A stretch of 64,000 nucleotides of DNA. Source: Mesotaenium endlicherianum (Eukaryota > Streptophyta > Zygnematophyceae > Zygnematales > Mesotaeniaceae). Position numbers and translations under genes: made by a program. Of this stretch, positions 30,177-43,100 are shown piece by piece. The notes under the pieces were generated by a model, which was not told where the DNA came from, did no database searches, and saw nothing but the letters and a program-made list of their open reading frames with translations. How positions within the stretch are numbered: the stretch's first letter is position 1; every line of letters starts with the position of its first letter. The DNA is taken from assembly GCA_009602735.1 (NCBI GenBank), contig WELA01002573.1, forward strand, positions 48,646 through 112,645, written 5' to 3'.

Positions 30177-32887
30177 CGAATCATGCCCATTGGCAGTTCT
30201 TCGTAGTGTTACCACCCAGTCCATGAATAATGTTTTCCAGCGTCCAGCTGGGATGGGTAGTGGTTGTAACAGCCACCCGGGTGGTGTGTGCCTAGAGTTA
30301 TTTTTCTGACACTGGTCATAGGACTTAACTTATTTCAAAACCTCCCGAGACAACCCATTCCAATGGTAATGTTTTGCCAGTTTGCCGACAGTTTTGGCCT
30401 GTCCCAAATACCCACCCAATAAACTATCATGTGCTTGACTCAATAAGAGTGACCTTGTTTCCAAGTTAATAGGAATGACTAGCTTGAGTCTGCCTGAAGT
30501 GGTTTCAGTCACCCAGACCCCTCCCTTTAGCCTATACCCGAGTGCAGTAGCATAACACATACCATCAGTGGGGCTGAGCTCAAATGTTAAGGCGGAAAGG
30601 TAGGCTTTCCTAAGTTGTTCAAGGAAGGACTTTTTCACCTTTACTGAAGTGAGTGCACAAAGGACTTTATTTACAGCATGCTGATTAAAGTTTCTTTCTT
30701 GCAAGTCAGGTCGTCTAGAGAGTGCATCAGCAAGATTCAACTTCCCTGGTTTGTAGTCAATCTGGACTTGGAACTGCTCCAGCATCAAGCGCCAGCGGTT
30801 CTCCCTCCTCGGAAACTTGGATGATCTGTAATCAAAGCTAGATGATCTGTAATCACCATAAACACTATACCATGTAAGTATGCTCTCCACTGTTTGAGCA
30901 CATAAATGGTAGCAAGCAGCTCTTTATCATGCACAAAATTGCTAATTTCAACTGGGTTGAATTTCATAGACTCATACAACACAGGATGCCACAACTGCTT
31001 TACCTTACCATCCTTTGTGGTTTTATCAGGACGCTGCAACAAAATAGCACCCATGGGAAAGTCAGAAGCATCAGTAATCTCCTGCACAAGTTTGCTGGGA
31101 TCATATACAGCTAAGATTGGAGCAGAACAGAGAGCATCTTTAAGGGTCTGGAAGGCAGCTTGCTGCTCTTCCCCCCGCACATACCCTATGTCTTTCTTAG
31201 GAAGGTCTGTCAGTTTACTGGCCTTTGTAGAGTAATTCTCAATGAATCTCCTATAGTAGTTAGCCAACCCAAGGAAGAATCTAACTTCCGAGATAGACTG
31301 TGGTATTGGTCAGTCCCTTATGGTCTGGACCTTCTTAGGATCCACACTGATGCCTTTTTTACTGACAACGTGGCCCGAGAATACTTTAAGAAGATCACAC
31401 ATGCTCATTTTAGCATGTAATTGATTCCTTCTGGAGTGTCCATGACAGTCTTTAAGTGCTCAGCATGCTCAGCTTCATTTTTGGAGAAAATTTAAATATC
31501 ATCTAGGAAGACTTGCACAAACTTATCCAAGTAAGGCCTACAAATGTCATTCATAGCACCCATGAAGGTTGCATGAGCATTAATCAGTCTAAATGGCATC
31601 TCATTAAACTCATAGTGTCCGTAACGTGTGCAAAAGGCAGTCTTGTGTTGATCTCCTTCAGCAATTTTGATTTGATGATAGCCACTCTTGAGATCTATCT
31701 TGCTGAAAAACTTCAGCACCAGACAGAGTATTAAGCAAGTCCTCGATTTTGGGTAAAGCCTACTTGCTCTTTTTTGTAATTCTGCTAAGAGTTCTATAGT
31801 CCACACACATTTGCATACTACCATTCTTCTTCTTAACAAATAAGATGGGTGCGCCATAGGGTGATTCACTAAAGAAATAAAACCATTTTCCTCCAGCTCT
31901 GCAATTTGTGTTTTCAACTCTTTGCTCTCCACATAAGACAAGCCATAAGTGCGTTGCCAAGGTGGCTGACTTTCACGTAATAATTCAATCTTATGATCTA
32001 CTTCCCTCTTAAAAACATCAGTACAGTGAGCAACAATTTTTGCAGCAGTAGGGTGCTCCGAAGGGCTCATCTTACCACTTCTCAGGTTGAGGAGGTACCT
32101 CTTTTAGCAGCAGACCAAACATTCTGTCTTTCTTCTAGTTTGAGTTTTTGATGAACTCCATTGCATTCAGCAATTTGCATCCTCCTGGAAGTCTCTTCTT
32201 TTCCTTCATTTGCCATCCATACAGGACAAGAGGAAGAGCACTGGTGGGTGCCAAGTCAGTCTGCCCATCACTGGCTCCTCTCACTTTAATTGTACCTCTG
32301 CTCCAACATACTTCAGCTCGATGTCTATTAAGCCAGGACCTGCCTAGCACGAGATCATAAAAGCCAGTGTTGAGTACCTCAAATGTAAGCGTTTCAGTTA
32401 GAACTGCAATGCCAGAATCTAACTGGACCTTAATAGGCGTGGTTATAACTCCTCTCGAGATATTTGAGGCATCTCCAAAGAATACTTTACTGTTTTCTTG
32501 GGTGACAGTAGGCAGCCTTAACTGTTTAATTAAGTCTTTATGGATAAAAGTATGTGACTCTCTTCCGTCAACAAATGCCTAACCTTCCTACTTGCAATTA
32601 TACAATGCAGTAGAATAGGGCGAACTGACTTTTCTTGACTTTCGCATTGTTCTCCTGACTTAGCACAGAAATGTTGGACATCAGGTCGAACAAGATCATC
32701 CATTCCAGCCACTGCTCAACATCAGCGAGAAACTTGATTAGATAATAATTTTTTGTTTCCCTCAGGATCATAGTCCTAGGGAGGTTTTGGCTTAGGTTTA
32801 CTAGGCCCTCTGCCACCACCACCAGTGGTTTGAGAACCCAGTTGGTCTCTGTTAGGGAGCAATGCCATCATGATCCTTTTGTCCTCT
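30177..32887 (-). pseudogene. Alpha gag tail, protease, RT, RNase H and integrase N-terminus, part 2
   Basis: Continues the minus-strand alpha element beyond gamma. Readable blocks: integrase zinc region (QAHDSLLGGYLGQAKTVGKLAKHY, near 30340-30450), RNase H ([32 protein letters not shown], about 30860-31120), RT ([20 protein letters not shown] and FLDDI at about 31495-31720), protease (near 32330-32600) and a gag remnant (FLADVEQWLEW, near 32700-32740). The gag knuckle and frameshift region are deleted, since gag runs into protease at about 32660. Many stops. Confidence 0.85.
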
Positions 32888-32892
32888 TGTCG

Positions 32893-33634
32893 TGAAAGGG
32901 GCAGAGTGCCCTAGTGGAAGCGTAGTGACTCACGAGGAAAGGAACTAGTTGCAATCATACTAAAGAGTGCAGCGGCATATCAGTAAGAAAGCTTAGGAAA
33001 ATTACTCAACATTTTGAGTGGCAAAAAAGTGCTAAGAAATGAATTAGGATGAAAATTCTTGTCATTACAAACCCGTAGAAATCTATAGAAGTGTAAATCG
33101 ATAAGAAACGAAGAAGTTATGCCTATTCATAATTTTCTGCCTAAGTGCTCCTCTCTAGGAGGAAACTACGAAATTTCCTAAGTGTTCGTCAATTCGTCCC
33201 TTCCTGAATATTCGTGAGTAAGCCAGGTCAGTCTCATCTGACGTGTTGGGTCGATTTGACGTCCACATACATGCATCGACATTACTAGAATATTCTATCT
33301 CGGGCGCGCTAGGCTAAACCGAAACTTCTAGGTAAATCGACCTAGTCGGCACTCCGCGTCAGCCGAACTTACGTGAAGGTTTGAGTTCACTCCAACAGGC
33401 CAGATCGCTCGACGCTGTCGGTCAATCCGACGGTCGCGCTCACCGCGAATTGAGGATAGTCGTCAACCGACCTCAAAATTAATTAAACTTCGGAAATCCA
33501 TAACTCTCAATATTTGACCAAATTTGATGAACTTTATATCGAAATGACCACAAAAAGAAACTCTACACTGCTATGCAATCAAAAGATACTTTCAAGAAAC
33601 TCAAAAATGCACTTTATAAACCTATGACCTTACA
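32893..33634 (-). mobile_element. Solo gamma LTR inside alpha gag
   Basis: 742 bp in minus orientation (TGAAAGGGGCAG to GACCTTACA) with an exact 5-bp target duplication tgtcg at 32888-32892 and 33635-33639. Alpha gag (MYQSR / EDKRIIM coding) resumes on both sides. Confidence 0.95.
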
Positions 33635-33639
33635 TGTCG

Positions 33640-33840
33640 GGACTGATACATGCTCGTCACTTGCGATTGCATCTGAACAAATAAGGCTCTCAAATTTACA
33701 TTCTGAGGTGGTAGCCCAGCGAATGCAGCAGCACCAACATTAGCTTGATTAGTTGCAGCTTCGACATTCCCAATTGCTGCCGCTCCGACTATGCCTCTTG
33801 CGCTCAACTGTCTGCAAATTGAGGGAGAGGTATGACAGTA
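33640..33840 (-). pseudogene. Alpha gag N-terminal fragment
   Basis: Minus-strand reading ARGIVGAAAIGN, FAGLPPQNVNLRALFVQMQSQ and MYQSR matches residues about 130-185 of the gag at 13560. Similarity fades at about 33830-33860, the right limit of this element. Confidence 0.8.
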
Positions 33841-33860
33841 GGCACAGCAGGACACCTTGA

Positions 33861-34980
33861 CGGTGACATGGGGCAAATTTCATCGACAATCTGAAATGGA
33901 AATATATACGAGACGAATCGGCCGCCGGGCGTCGACGGCAAATTTGAGCAAATGGAAATCGAGATTTTGCTATTCTATTAATTTCCTCACATACGTTTTA
34001 GCCAAATTTTGGAGGATTTGTATCTAACAACAGTCGGTTACACTTTCATGTCCGTCGTTGCTGGTGTACCTTAGACAAGCTTCACGAGTTGAATCGGTCC
34101 GGCGGGCCCCAAATGGAGTGCCGTCAGGGACCCTCAGTTCTGGCGTATCTTGACAACTCGTCGATTATGTCAGCATCACCTCGTCCCCGTTGGTACTTTA
34201 CTTGTTATTGCCTCACATGTTCTATCCGCGTGCACGTGAGCACAATCCCATCCGGCCTTGCCCGTTGTGTCCACATCCAGGTTCGCTCGCGATGTTTTGT
34301 CCTTGTCTCCAGCGATCCTTACACATCTGACATGCTTTGGATTTGTTTCCACCATGTACAAATTGCGGAAATAATTTGCCGATAGCTGGTCACATGTCGG
34401 TTTCAAACCTCTCTGTGCAATATCACTACCTTACCCACAATGACTACATTGCAAGACCAACCAGATGGGCTTGCTTTTGGAACCAGGAGGAATGATTGCA
34501 GTGGGCGCCAACGCGGCAACTTTTCAGTGACTGTGCAGCTGGAGAATTCAATTCAACTAGTTGATTTGTATTTTATTCAGCCACAACGAAGTGGAACTTC
34601 ATTTACTTACCAAGCTGCAGAGTTCCATTTCACTCGTTGAGATTTATTTTCTTCAGCCACAACGAAGTGAGAGTTTATTTGAACCATCATGAATGAAAAC
34701 ATTTTGCCTTGTGCAAAAAACATTTATTTCTGGAAATCCTAGCATATTTGTGTACCTTGTGATGCAGAACAGTGTCATACTGCAAGGACGCAGCAATTTG
34801 TATTTTGAGAGCAGAGAAATAGTTTCATAATTTGGATCACACACGTATATGAACCTCGTGCCATATCAGCAGGTTGTCATTCAGAATGCCTCAGGAGCAT
34901 TTTGATTGCAGAAGATATATTGAATATTTATTTTTCTTCATTAGATGGAAGTATGCTTCCAACACACTGGGTGATAAATA
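33861..34980. other. No gene recognised
   Basis: No convincing coding sequence or element. It contains an imperfect tandem duplication around a CAGCCACAACGAAGTG motif (34561-34670). Confidence 0.5.
34561..34670. repeat. Imperfect tandem duplication, period about 77 bp
   Basis: The segments 34561-34594 and 34638-34670 both run from a TTGA..TTTATTTT-like start to CAGCCACAACGAAGTG. The preceding bases (GCTGGAGAATTC versus GCTGCAGAGTTCC) are also similar, so the unit is about 77 bp. Confidence 0.7.
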
Positions 34981-35326
34981 AAGCAATGCCTCTAAATTGA
35001 GCCTACCTAGCTACCTGCTGTCCACCATTCCAAACTCCTTGCGTAGTACCTATCTGTATCCTATTATTTACCTACCACTCATCATAATATTAATTTACAA
35101 GGTCAACACAGCTTGTTTTGTCACTGTTGGGTCAGAAAGTTGTTTGCTCGCATCCGATTCTATTTCTTTTTCTTCACAAGCTCCTTCTTGAGCTTCACTC
35201 CCGAAGTGGTCAGTGTGGCACCCCCGCGCTCGTTACCTTTGCCTGCAATTTACACAAGCAAACGCTCTCATCAGCAGTTTGGCCCAACTCGAGGTACAAA
35301 GTCCATTTAGCCTAGAGAGTGGATTT

Positions 35327-36874
35327 TTATTTTTCACCTGAAAAAGACTTGTTGAATATTTGCAAAGGTTCCTCAACTTCTCCCTTCGCCCCCGCTTGCT
35401 GTGTAGTAGAGTGTACACCCGCACAAAAGACAAATGCAGGAGTGTTAATGAAGCTTTCACCAAGTACACCTTCCATTAAAGCTGGAGCCGAATTACCATG
35501 CCAGGCCCGAGAGTAGATGGTACTTACAGGCTTCATAAAGACCATGATCAGCAATTCCATGGACGTCAGTATTTTTGGCATGTCGTCGACCTTTGCACCG
35601 TTTTCGATTAAGGTCTTCCAGGGTGTCGTATGAGTGATCAGATGCCTGGCCATCTCTTCCCTCTTTGCATCGGATAACTCGGTTTGGGCTTCGTCGAGCC
35701 CGTACTCTGGAAGCGTCAAGATCGCACTCATTTTTGAGGTGATCAACGTTCAGTTGTTCCTCCACTTAGTAGTCAACAACTGCAAGCTCGAAACAAACAA
35801 GCTGCGGTGAGATGGATAAGATAGTAATAGGCTTAGGTGTATTCACAAAAATGAATTGCTTGGAAAAAGGGGTTCCTCATTAGTTTGAGAGGATGACACT
35901 CACGTCCTGGACCTCCTTGTGTAGCTGCGCTCCTACCAGATGCTGCTTGAACCACATAGCAAGGTCTGGAATGAGACGCTTCTTTCTCGTCGTCCAATCG
36001 TCCACTACCTTGGCTGTTCTCTCGTCCCTTCGTACCATCATCTTTTGGATGACCTCCACTGCCTGAATATCTATAGCGTTTTTGTCAAGCTCAATGTCCA
36101 CTCATGCAAATGCGCTGGTCCGCTTCAATTTGAATACTTTCGCACAGCTGTCCGCCTGCACAAATTGAAACCTAATTAGGAATTCGTGACCACTACTGTG
36201 GAAACTCAAATCCGACCTAACAGAGCAATGCCGAAACATTGCAGACTTACTAGATTGGTTTTTTTAGGCCCAAGAGGTGTCCTGGAAAGCCTCTTTGGGG
36301 CCCCACTTCCGTGGTTAACATCCTCTGCAATATTAACTATAGCGGTGCACATATGCATCATTATCTTGTAATTTCTATCAGATTTTGCATTAATGACAGC
36401 AAATGGACCCGACATTGGAATTTCTTCATGGTCAGTAGCAACCTCATGATCTGCAACTATATTTCTTAAAACGCCCAGCACGATGTCATTCTTGCTCTGC
36501 TTAGGCAGCGGCGATGTCGACTCTGGTGTTCCCTCTGGTGTTCCCTCATCCTCCTCGAGAGTACTACTAGTGGTAATGACCGGTTCGGGCCTCGTCGATG
36601 GCCCTAATGAGGTGCAAACAATGCCGGCCTTCAAGTCTTTGCGAAGAAAGTGAAGACTCTCGCCTAAGTTGATAGCCTGAACCAACATATGCTGATACTT
36701 AATGCTTATCTTGGGATGAGTCTTTCTCCTTTTCTTCACACTACCTTCCTCTTTCACTGGCCGTTGGTATTTGTGGCCGTATACCTCAATTAGTGATCTA
36801 ACTACCTTTATTTGAGCACTTTTCTTTGCTTCCCGAGGAGGTTGCATTCTCCTTATACTACCCCCACGATCCAT
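35327..36874 (-). CDS. Putative multi-exon host gene, function unknown
   Basis: Probable non-transposon gene. Exon 1: ATG at 36874 to 36251, encoding a Lys/Arg-rich start (MDRGGSIRRM), KKRRKTHPKISIKYQHMLVQAINLGESLHFL, an EGTPEGTPES repeat and a helical stretch (KSDRNYKIMMHMCTAIVNIAED). A strong donor GTAAGT lies at 36250-36245 and an acceptor TTGTGCAG ends at 36156 (95-bp intron). Exon 2, 36155-35904, joins in phase (VDIELDKNAIDIQAVEVIQKMMVRRDERTAKVV) but has a TGA near 36104; it ends at donor GTGAGT (35903-35898). A third coding block, 35746-35327 (MSAILTLPEYGLDEAQTELSDAKREEM), follows, but I could not fix its acceptor. I recognise no domain. The TGA means pseudogene, sequencing error or wrong exon border. 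Confidence 0.45.
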
Positions 36875-36904
36875 TGTCCTCCACCCGGGTTTATAAGTCG
36901 CCAA

Positions 36905-37782
36905 TCATCCCTGACACGCCCTACATTTTGGCCAAAATAATGGATGGAGAATTTTGAGATGGCGAACTTCAAAGGCAGTTTTCAACTTTCAAAACCTAAT
37001 TTGTAACGTGTTAGGTGCAGTGACCTGTAGGCGCAAACACGAGTGGCACCTGGGAGGTGATTTAATTGCAAATTAAGTGAAGTAAAACTACAAATGAAAT
37101 TGGCCAACGACTGGCAATGACGCGCCAAAATATTGCATCATTTGGCGCTTATGTTATGCCAATTGCGGTATTTTGTTGTCATTCTCTTTCGCAATGTAGG
37201 GCATGTGCCCGACCCGATAATCTGGTCAATCAAAGTCTGGAGGTACACCAAGTCCATATTTTGCTCGCGCTTGGTTGGTTGTTGCACAGAGGTCGGACGT
37301 GGTTGAACGCCTCCTTGTCACCTTCGACATCACATGCGACATCCGATCACGCCCAATCGTCAAACCCGACCTCCTGTAACCCGGAAACAGGGTACGTGGC
37401 CGATGTGGACCACCGTGGACTGTGGCAAACCTTCAACCTCGTTCTTCGCTACCCTCCCGAGCAAAAATGCACATGCAGAGCCATGCAGAGCCACGGCTTC
37501 ATGCTAGGGGCTCATGTAATAATTCGTACAAGAGGCGCATTTTCAGTGCTCAATTTCTGTCCAATAGCGTCCATTTCCGACGTCAACTCACAAAAGCTAA
37601 ACGATCACACGTGTCTCGAGCAGACCGTGAAGGAAACCAACGAATGTGATTCGAAAGCACTGCATTCTTCACCAAAAACGTGCATGCCGCATGGCGCATG
37701 GTGTGCATGACTTGAGCTCAACGAGTGGCGATACTCATATGAAGACCTCCGCTCGAAGCTCAAAGCTCGAACACGAGCATGC
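36905..37782. other. Divergent intergenic region
   Basis: Separates the minus-strand gene (start 36874) from the plus-strand coding region at 37783. No element recognised; the open frames here look accidental. It may hold both promoters. Confidence 0.4.
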
Positions 37783-39080
37783 ATGGCGACAATCGAGCAA
37801 AAGATGGATTTTAAACGGGTCCACCGGCTTCCATCTTTCTTTAATTTTTGCCATTTCAACAATCTCTGGCCTCCACTCTCCCATTTCTTCCCTCTCCCTA
37901 CGGCTATTTTCATGCCAGGCATCTCTCACTTTCAAATATGGTCTATAGATCCTAAGGAGGCCCTGTGGTTGAACCGTCTTGAACGTGCTCCCATCCTCAC
38001 ACCAGGGTATGCAAAATATGCAAGGTTTTTCATAGGTCCTGTTCAGGATTTGGGGCGCACAGAGGTTGACAAACTCCCACAATTTGCTAATATTTTCCAA
38101 TGTCCACCTAATGGCGAGAAAACTAGTGTGTTGGTTATAGACGACGCCAGAATCAAGTATGTGAAGGGGTATCTCGAGGACTTCCGTGCTATGGTGTGTG
38201 AAGCTGCTCTGTCGGACGGCTGCCGTGTGATCATGAAGAGGGAGGGAAGGTACTAAATTAGCTGCACTACGGTGCCGCGTGGTTATCTAGTGAAGTTCAA
38301 GGCAGAGTAAATAAATTGCTCAGAGAAGTTATCCATCGGGGAGGTGTTGAAATTCACCAAGTGTAATTCAAAGTGTACGCTGGTGTGCCGTCCGAGGATT
38401 AAGAGAGTGGCAAACTTGCATGATATGAATAAGGAGCCTAGGACAGTGGGGGTCACTATCATGGAGGCCTATCTCATTGACACTGCAGCCGCTGAGGAGT
38501 GTAGGCATGGCAGGTGCCTAACAAAGGAAGAAGTATCAAAGCGCCGATGCAACATCAATGTGGATCATCTGCTCCGCAGGCGCGCTATTGGTGCTGAAGA
38601 GGCCGGGAGGGCACAGCACCATCCTCGTCGTGTGGTTGGCGCTGTCAGAGAGGTTTCCCCGACATCAATCTTGCGCTCGCATAAGGTATTATTTCCAGCA
38701 CTTCCCAGGGCATTGCAGTCGCTGCTCATGTCGCTTCTCCTGCTGCTACCGCCGCTTGGGTGTTGCTGCAGACTCATGCTGTTGCTACAGCTTCAATATG
38801 ATCTCCTGCTGCTGCTGCTGCTCTTGCTGCGCTCCTGCACCTATTCCTGCTGAAATGTTGCCTGCTCCTGCTGCTGTCACCGATGCCGTCCCTGGTGATA
38901 CCATTGTTGCCAATGCTGAGGCTGCTGTTGGTCCCGCTCCTGCTGCTCCTGCTGCTACTGCTGACTATGTTTCCAGCAATGGGGCAACAAAACAAGCAGC
39001 TTCCAGCGGGAAGCTCATCATCTGCTGGTGTACGCAGACGTGGTCAGCGAGACTTCGTTGACAATGACACCAGAGGTAGG
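37783..39080 (+). pseudogene. Gene-like plus-strand coding region, function unknown
   Basis: A protein-like frame runs from about 37910 (MPGISHFQIWSIDPKEALWL, GYAKYARFFIGPVQDLGRTEVDKLPQF, EKTSVLVIDDARIKYVKGYLEDF) to a TAA at 38254. The same frame resumes after a second stop (38308) with GEVLKFTKCNSKCTLVCRPRIKRVANLHDM and CNINVDHLLRRRAIGAEEAGRAQ to about 38640, followed by an Ala/Pro-rich repetitive part (GCT-rich DNA, 38700-38960) and VRRRGQRDFVDNDTRG near 39030-39075. A GT-AG intron of 74 bp (38250-38323) can be drawn but does not keep the frame. I recognise no domain. It ends close to the delta LTR piece at 39197, which may have truncated it. Confidence 0.4.
38700..38965 (+). repeat. GCT/CTG-rich trinucleotide tract
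   Basis: Interrupted CTG-type repeats (longest uninterrupted run about five units near 38800) encode poly-Ala/Pro or poly-Leu depending on frame. Most simply it is a low-complexity part of the adjoining coding region. Confidence 0.7.
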
Positions 39081-39196
39081 CTTGTGTGCTCTTGCTTGCA
39101 CTAAAAACGTGTAATATGTCTCCACCTGACGGGCCTTCACTTAGATATTCATGATGCTTATGAACATACTGAGGACCAAATGATAAAATAGGATAG

Positions 39197-39802
39197 TGAA
39201 ATGAATCTTACTTATTCAAAATTGATATATTTCATTTAAATATATACAATGAGAGATAGGTGGAAGCGTGTGAAATCAGGGAGCGATTTTCGCCCTTATA
39301 ATGAATTTCGTTTACTCATCTATAACCCTTGACTCACTTACCGTAGTGTGCCATAGTTGCACACTAATACAAGGCACAAGAAAGAGGCGAGCTTGAGGAC
39401 TAGAGCTTCTCTTTCAGAAACGCATGGCCTCTTGCCTACCAGGCATACAAGCATGTATGAGCACATACACAACATCCGGAGACTGAATAGCAAAGGCGCT
39501 CTCATTCAGATGACCATAAAGTAGCTAAAACACATCCCACTGACTTAGGTGCAAAACCATGGAATCTGTCCGCTGTGTGACCCCAGAATTTCAGAGGGCA
39601 TAACTCTGTCAATACTACTCGAGAGCAAACTCAACGGCAACGGATGCATCTTGACGAGACCTTTCCAAAAAGTCCTAGGTCGCTCCATTTGAAGCGCAGA
39701 CGAAGCAGCCATGTCAATTCCCGTGAAGGCTGGTCATTAGAACGAACCCAAAAGTGCACACATGACTTGCAAGTAGGAATCCGACTGTAAAGCTTACTGT
39801 CC
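39197..39802 (-). mobile_element. Delta LTR fragment, cut by the copia element
   Basis: Starts TGAAATGAATCTTAC and is the inverted counterpart of 54471-55080, to which it is similar throughout with scattered differences. It represents the last 606 bp or so of the 1249-bp delta LTR; the rest is absent, and the copia LTR begins at 39803 immediately after ACTGTCC. Confidence 0.85.
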
Positions 39803-40163
39803 TGTTGAAAATCTTCATCTGTCATTGCTTACTCGTTCTATAACAAGACAAATGCTTCACTTGCAGCTCATACACAACACATATAAGCATGCACACGACA
39901 CCAAGAGGAGCACTCTCTTTCTCGGGAGCTCAACTCTTTCTTACTCAAGTGTGTCCCTTACAAGTTTCTCTGCCCTTCTATATTCACATTTGTGGCTGCT
40001 AACCTACCATGAACTAATTGACAGTCATGGTCATCAGAAGCCCTACACATCGACACTCTCAACCAACATTAGCTGGACTCGACCGACCACAAACTTCAGT
40101 CAACCTCCACACATGTGAACGCACATGCTAAGCAATTAGAGCTAGGACTGCTTATTTTCTACA
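39803..40163 (-). repeat. Copia 3' LTR
   Basis: 361 bp, TG...CA ends, preceded internally (minus strand) by the purine tract AGAACTGAGAGGGAG. Confidence 0.95.
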
Positions 40164-40181
40164 CTCCCTCTCAGTTCTAAT

Positions 40182-43100
40182 CTATTTGCTCACTATCTCT
40201 TTTAGTCCTAGCATCTCAGCACACCATTGGTGCTTTACTCTAGGAACAGCCTTTGTCAAGGCATCAGCCACCATCTTATCAGTTCTAACAAACTTGAACT
40301 CTACACTACCATCAAGCACGCACTCCCTGAACTTATGATATTGAATATCTATATGTTTACTCCTAGCATGCTCAGCAGGGTTCTTCCCTAATGCAATGCA
40401 GCTCTGACTATCACTCAAAATAATAGTGGGCCTCTTCTGCTAATAGCCCAGGTCCTCCAAAAGTCTTCTCAGCCACAGTGCCTCTCTCACTGCCTGTGAG
40501 GCTGCCATATACTCTGCCTCCATGGACGACAAGGCCACCACCTTTTGTCTCTTGCTCTTCCAGGTCACAGCACCCTTAGCCAGAGAGAATGCATAACCTG
40601 TTGTAGACTTCCGAGTGTCTATGTCTCCTCCCCAATCAGCATCACTGCACCCTTCTAGCCTCACACTATCACTTCCTCCAAGGTGCAACCACAGATTTGG
40701 TGTCCCCTTGAGATATCTCAGGATCCTCTTCATTGCCTCCCAGTGTGCAGGGCTTGGATTCTCCATGAACTGACTCACTATCCCGACTGCGTTAGCAATA
40801 TCAGGACGTGTGCACACCATCAGATAAATGATACTACCTGCAACCTTCCTCATGGGCACCTGAGACATCAACTCCCACTCATGCTCATCCTTAGCACACA
40901 TACTCGAGCTCAGCTTGTGCTTAGGATCAAGGGGCACACTGACAGGCTTACAGCCCATCATATCAAACCTCTCCAGCACTGTCTGCAAGTAGGCTGGCTG
41001 ACCCAGCATTACAATTCTCTTGGCCCTATCTCTCTTCACCTGAATGCCAAGCAGGAACTGTACCTCTCCCAAGTCCTTCATATCGAAGGCACGACTCAGG
41101 ACATCCTTCACCTTCTGGACCTCCACCATCTTCTTGCCAACGAGCAGCAGGTCATCAACATATAGTACCAGCATCACCCTGTCATCACCTGCTCGCTTCA
41201 TATACAAACTGCTGTCAGCATTGGACTTCACAAATCCCTCACCATGAAGAAAGGAGTCTATCTTCTGGTTCCACATTCTTGGAGACTGCTTCAGTCTATA
41301 CAGGGACTTCTTCAGCTTGCACACCTTCTTCGGGAACTTCTCATCAATGAATCCCTCTGTCTGCTCCATGTAGACCTCCTCCTCCAGCTCTCCATACAGA
41401 AATGCAGTCTTCACGTCCATCTGATACATCTCCATATCCTCCACTGCGGCAATCTGTGCCACGACTCTCACTGTGGCAATCTTGGCAACTGGTGCAAAAG
41501 TCTCATGATAGTCTTCTCTCTCTGTCTGGGAGTAGCCCTTTGCCACAAACCGCGCCTTGTATCTGTCCACTGATCCATCTGCCTTCCTCTTCTTCCTGTA
41601 GATCCACCTGCCTCCCACAACCTTCTTACCAGGTGGCAGCTCTGCCAGCTCCCATGTCTCATTCTTTGCCAGTGACTCCATCTCTTCCTCAGAAGCCTTT
41701 CTCCACTTAGCTACTTCCTCTGTTCGCATAGCAACCTCAAAGGTCTTGGGCTCTGAGTCATCTACCATGTAGACCACCTCACTCTCTACAGCATCCTCCT
41801 CAGCCATCGACTCAGCCACACTTACATACTCATCAAAGCCAAATCTAGCAGGTGGCACACTCTCTCTTCTTGAGTGTCTAGATGAGCCATGACTCTCTCC
41901 ACTAGTGGACGCTTCTCCTCCTGCAGGTGATCTAGAGCTCCTCTCAGCTCCCTCTGTTGCTTGTGGCTCCCTGCCTGCCAGTCTCCTTGATCTTCTCTCC
42001 TCTGGTACTGTCGCTCTCTGAGGTCGTGGACTTGTTCTCTTCCTTTCCTGTGCTGCTCCCTCTGAGAGTCTAGGTCCTGTTCTCTCCCCAATGAACTCGA
42101 CCTCGTCCTCAGAATCAAAGGCTGCTCCCTCTTGCTCATCACTCCTTGATTCAGGCTCCTCCTGAGCTTCAATGCCTGGTTGCGGCATCTCTGGCAGTGC
42201 CTGAGCTCCAGCAGCAGGGGCAGCTCTTGCAGCAGCTTGAAGCCGAGTCTCAACTCTGCTCTGCTCTTCTTCCTCTGGTACAAATTCTTCATAGAGTCTA
42301 GAGCTCCCAGGGTCCAGCACCTTCTCGTTGAAGATCACATCTCTGCTCACGATCACTTCTCCTGTTCTCACTTTCACCAGCCTGTACCCTTTGATGTTGG
42401 TGTCATAGTCCACGAGTACACACCTCTCAGATTTGGGTTGCAGCTTGTGCCTCTTGTCCAAGGGAATATGGGACCACACCTCTGTCCCGAAGACTCTCAA
42501 CTCTTGCACAGAGAGTTGTTTCCCACTCCAGACCTCCTCATAAATCCTTCCACCAATAGCAGCCGATGGCAGCCTGTTACTCACATAAGCAGCAGTGCTT
42601 ACAGCTTCTGCCCACAAGCTCACGTTCTGACCAGACGCAAAGATCATCGCTCTTGCAGCCTCCACAAGAGTCCTGTTCTTCCTCTCAGCAACTCCATTCT
42701 GCTGAGGAGAGTAAGTGATAGTCAGCTCATGCTTGATTCCTTCGTCCCTGAGAAACTTGTCAAAGTAGCCGTTGACATACTCAGACCCATTATCAATCCT
42801 CAGGGTCTTGATCTTCTTTCCCAATTGCTTCTCCACGGATGCCTTGTACTTCAAGAACTTTTCATACGCCTGATCCTTGGTTCTCATAAAATACACCTCA
42901 GTCTTCCTGGAGTAGTCATCTGTGAAGGTGATGTAATACAAGTTTCTTGACGATCTAGCTGTTACACTAGCAGGTACCCACACATCTGAAAGCACCAACT
43001 CCAGCAGCTCACTAGCCCTTGAAGCTTCTCCCTTTGGGAATGCCTTCCTGGCCTGCTTCCCCATCTGACATCCCCTGCAGAATTCTAAACTCTGCCCTGT

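Larger units (their letters stand above)
22601..33840 (-). mobile_element. Minus-strand alpha element, 5' end missing, twice interrupted
   Basis: Reading right to left: gag piece (33640-about 33840), gamma solo LTR insertion, gag/protease/RT/RNase H (32887-30177), complete gamma insertion (24297-30171), integrase and chromodomain (24296-23321), 3' LTR (23320-22601). The spacer, third ORF and polypurine tract are deleted: the chromodomain codons for GDTWEF join directly to the LTR start. No 5' LTR was found to the right of 33840. Confidence 0.9.

Noticed and set aside
35113-35315. Small plus-strand ORFs near the third exon block
   Set aside because: Low-complexity Phe/Ser-rich translations, overlapping frames and no context; accidental frames.
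37117-37710. 197-codon plus-strand ORF
   Set aside because: Composition is not protein-like, there is no homology within the window, and it overlaps the presumed divergent promoter region.
38700-38965. Leu-rich open frames suggesting a membrane protein
   Set aside because: They are frames of a GCT/CTG-rich tract. The Ala/Pro frame fits the adjoining coding sequence better, and poly-Leu arises automatically in the other frame.
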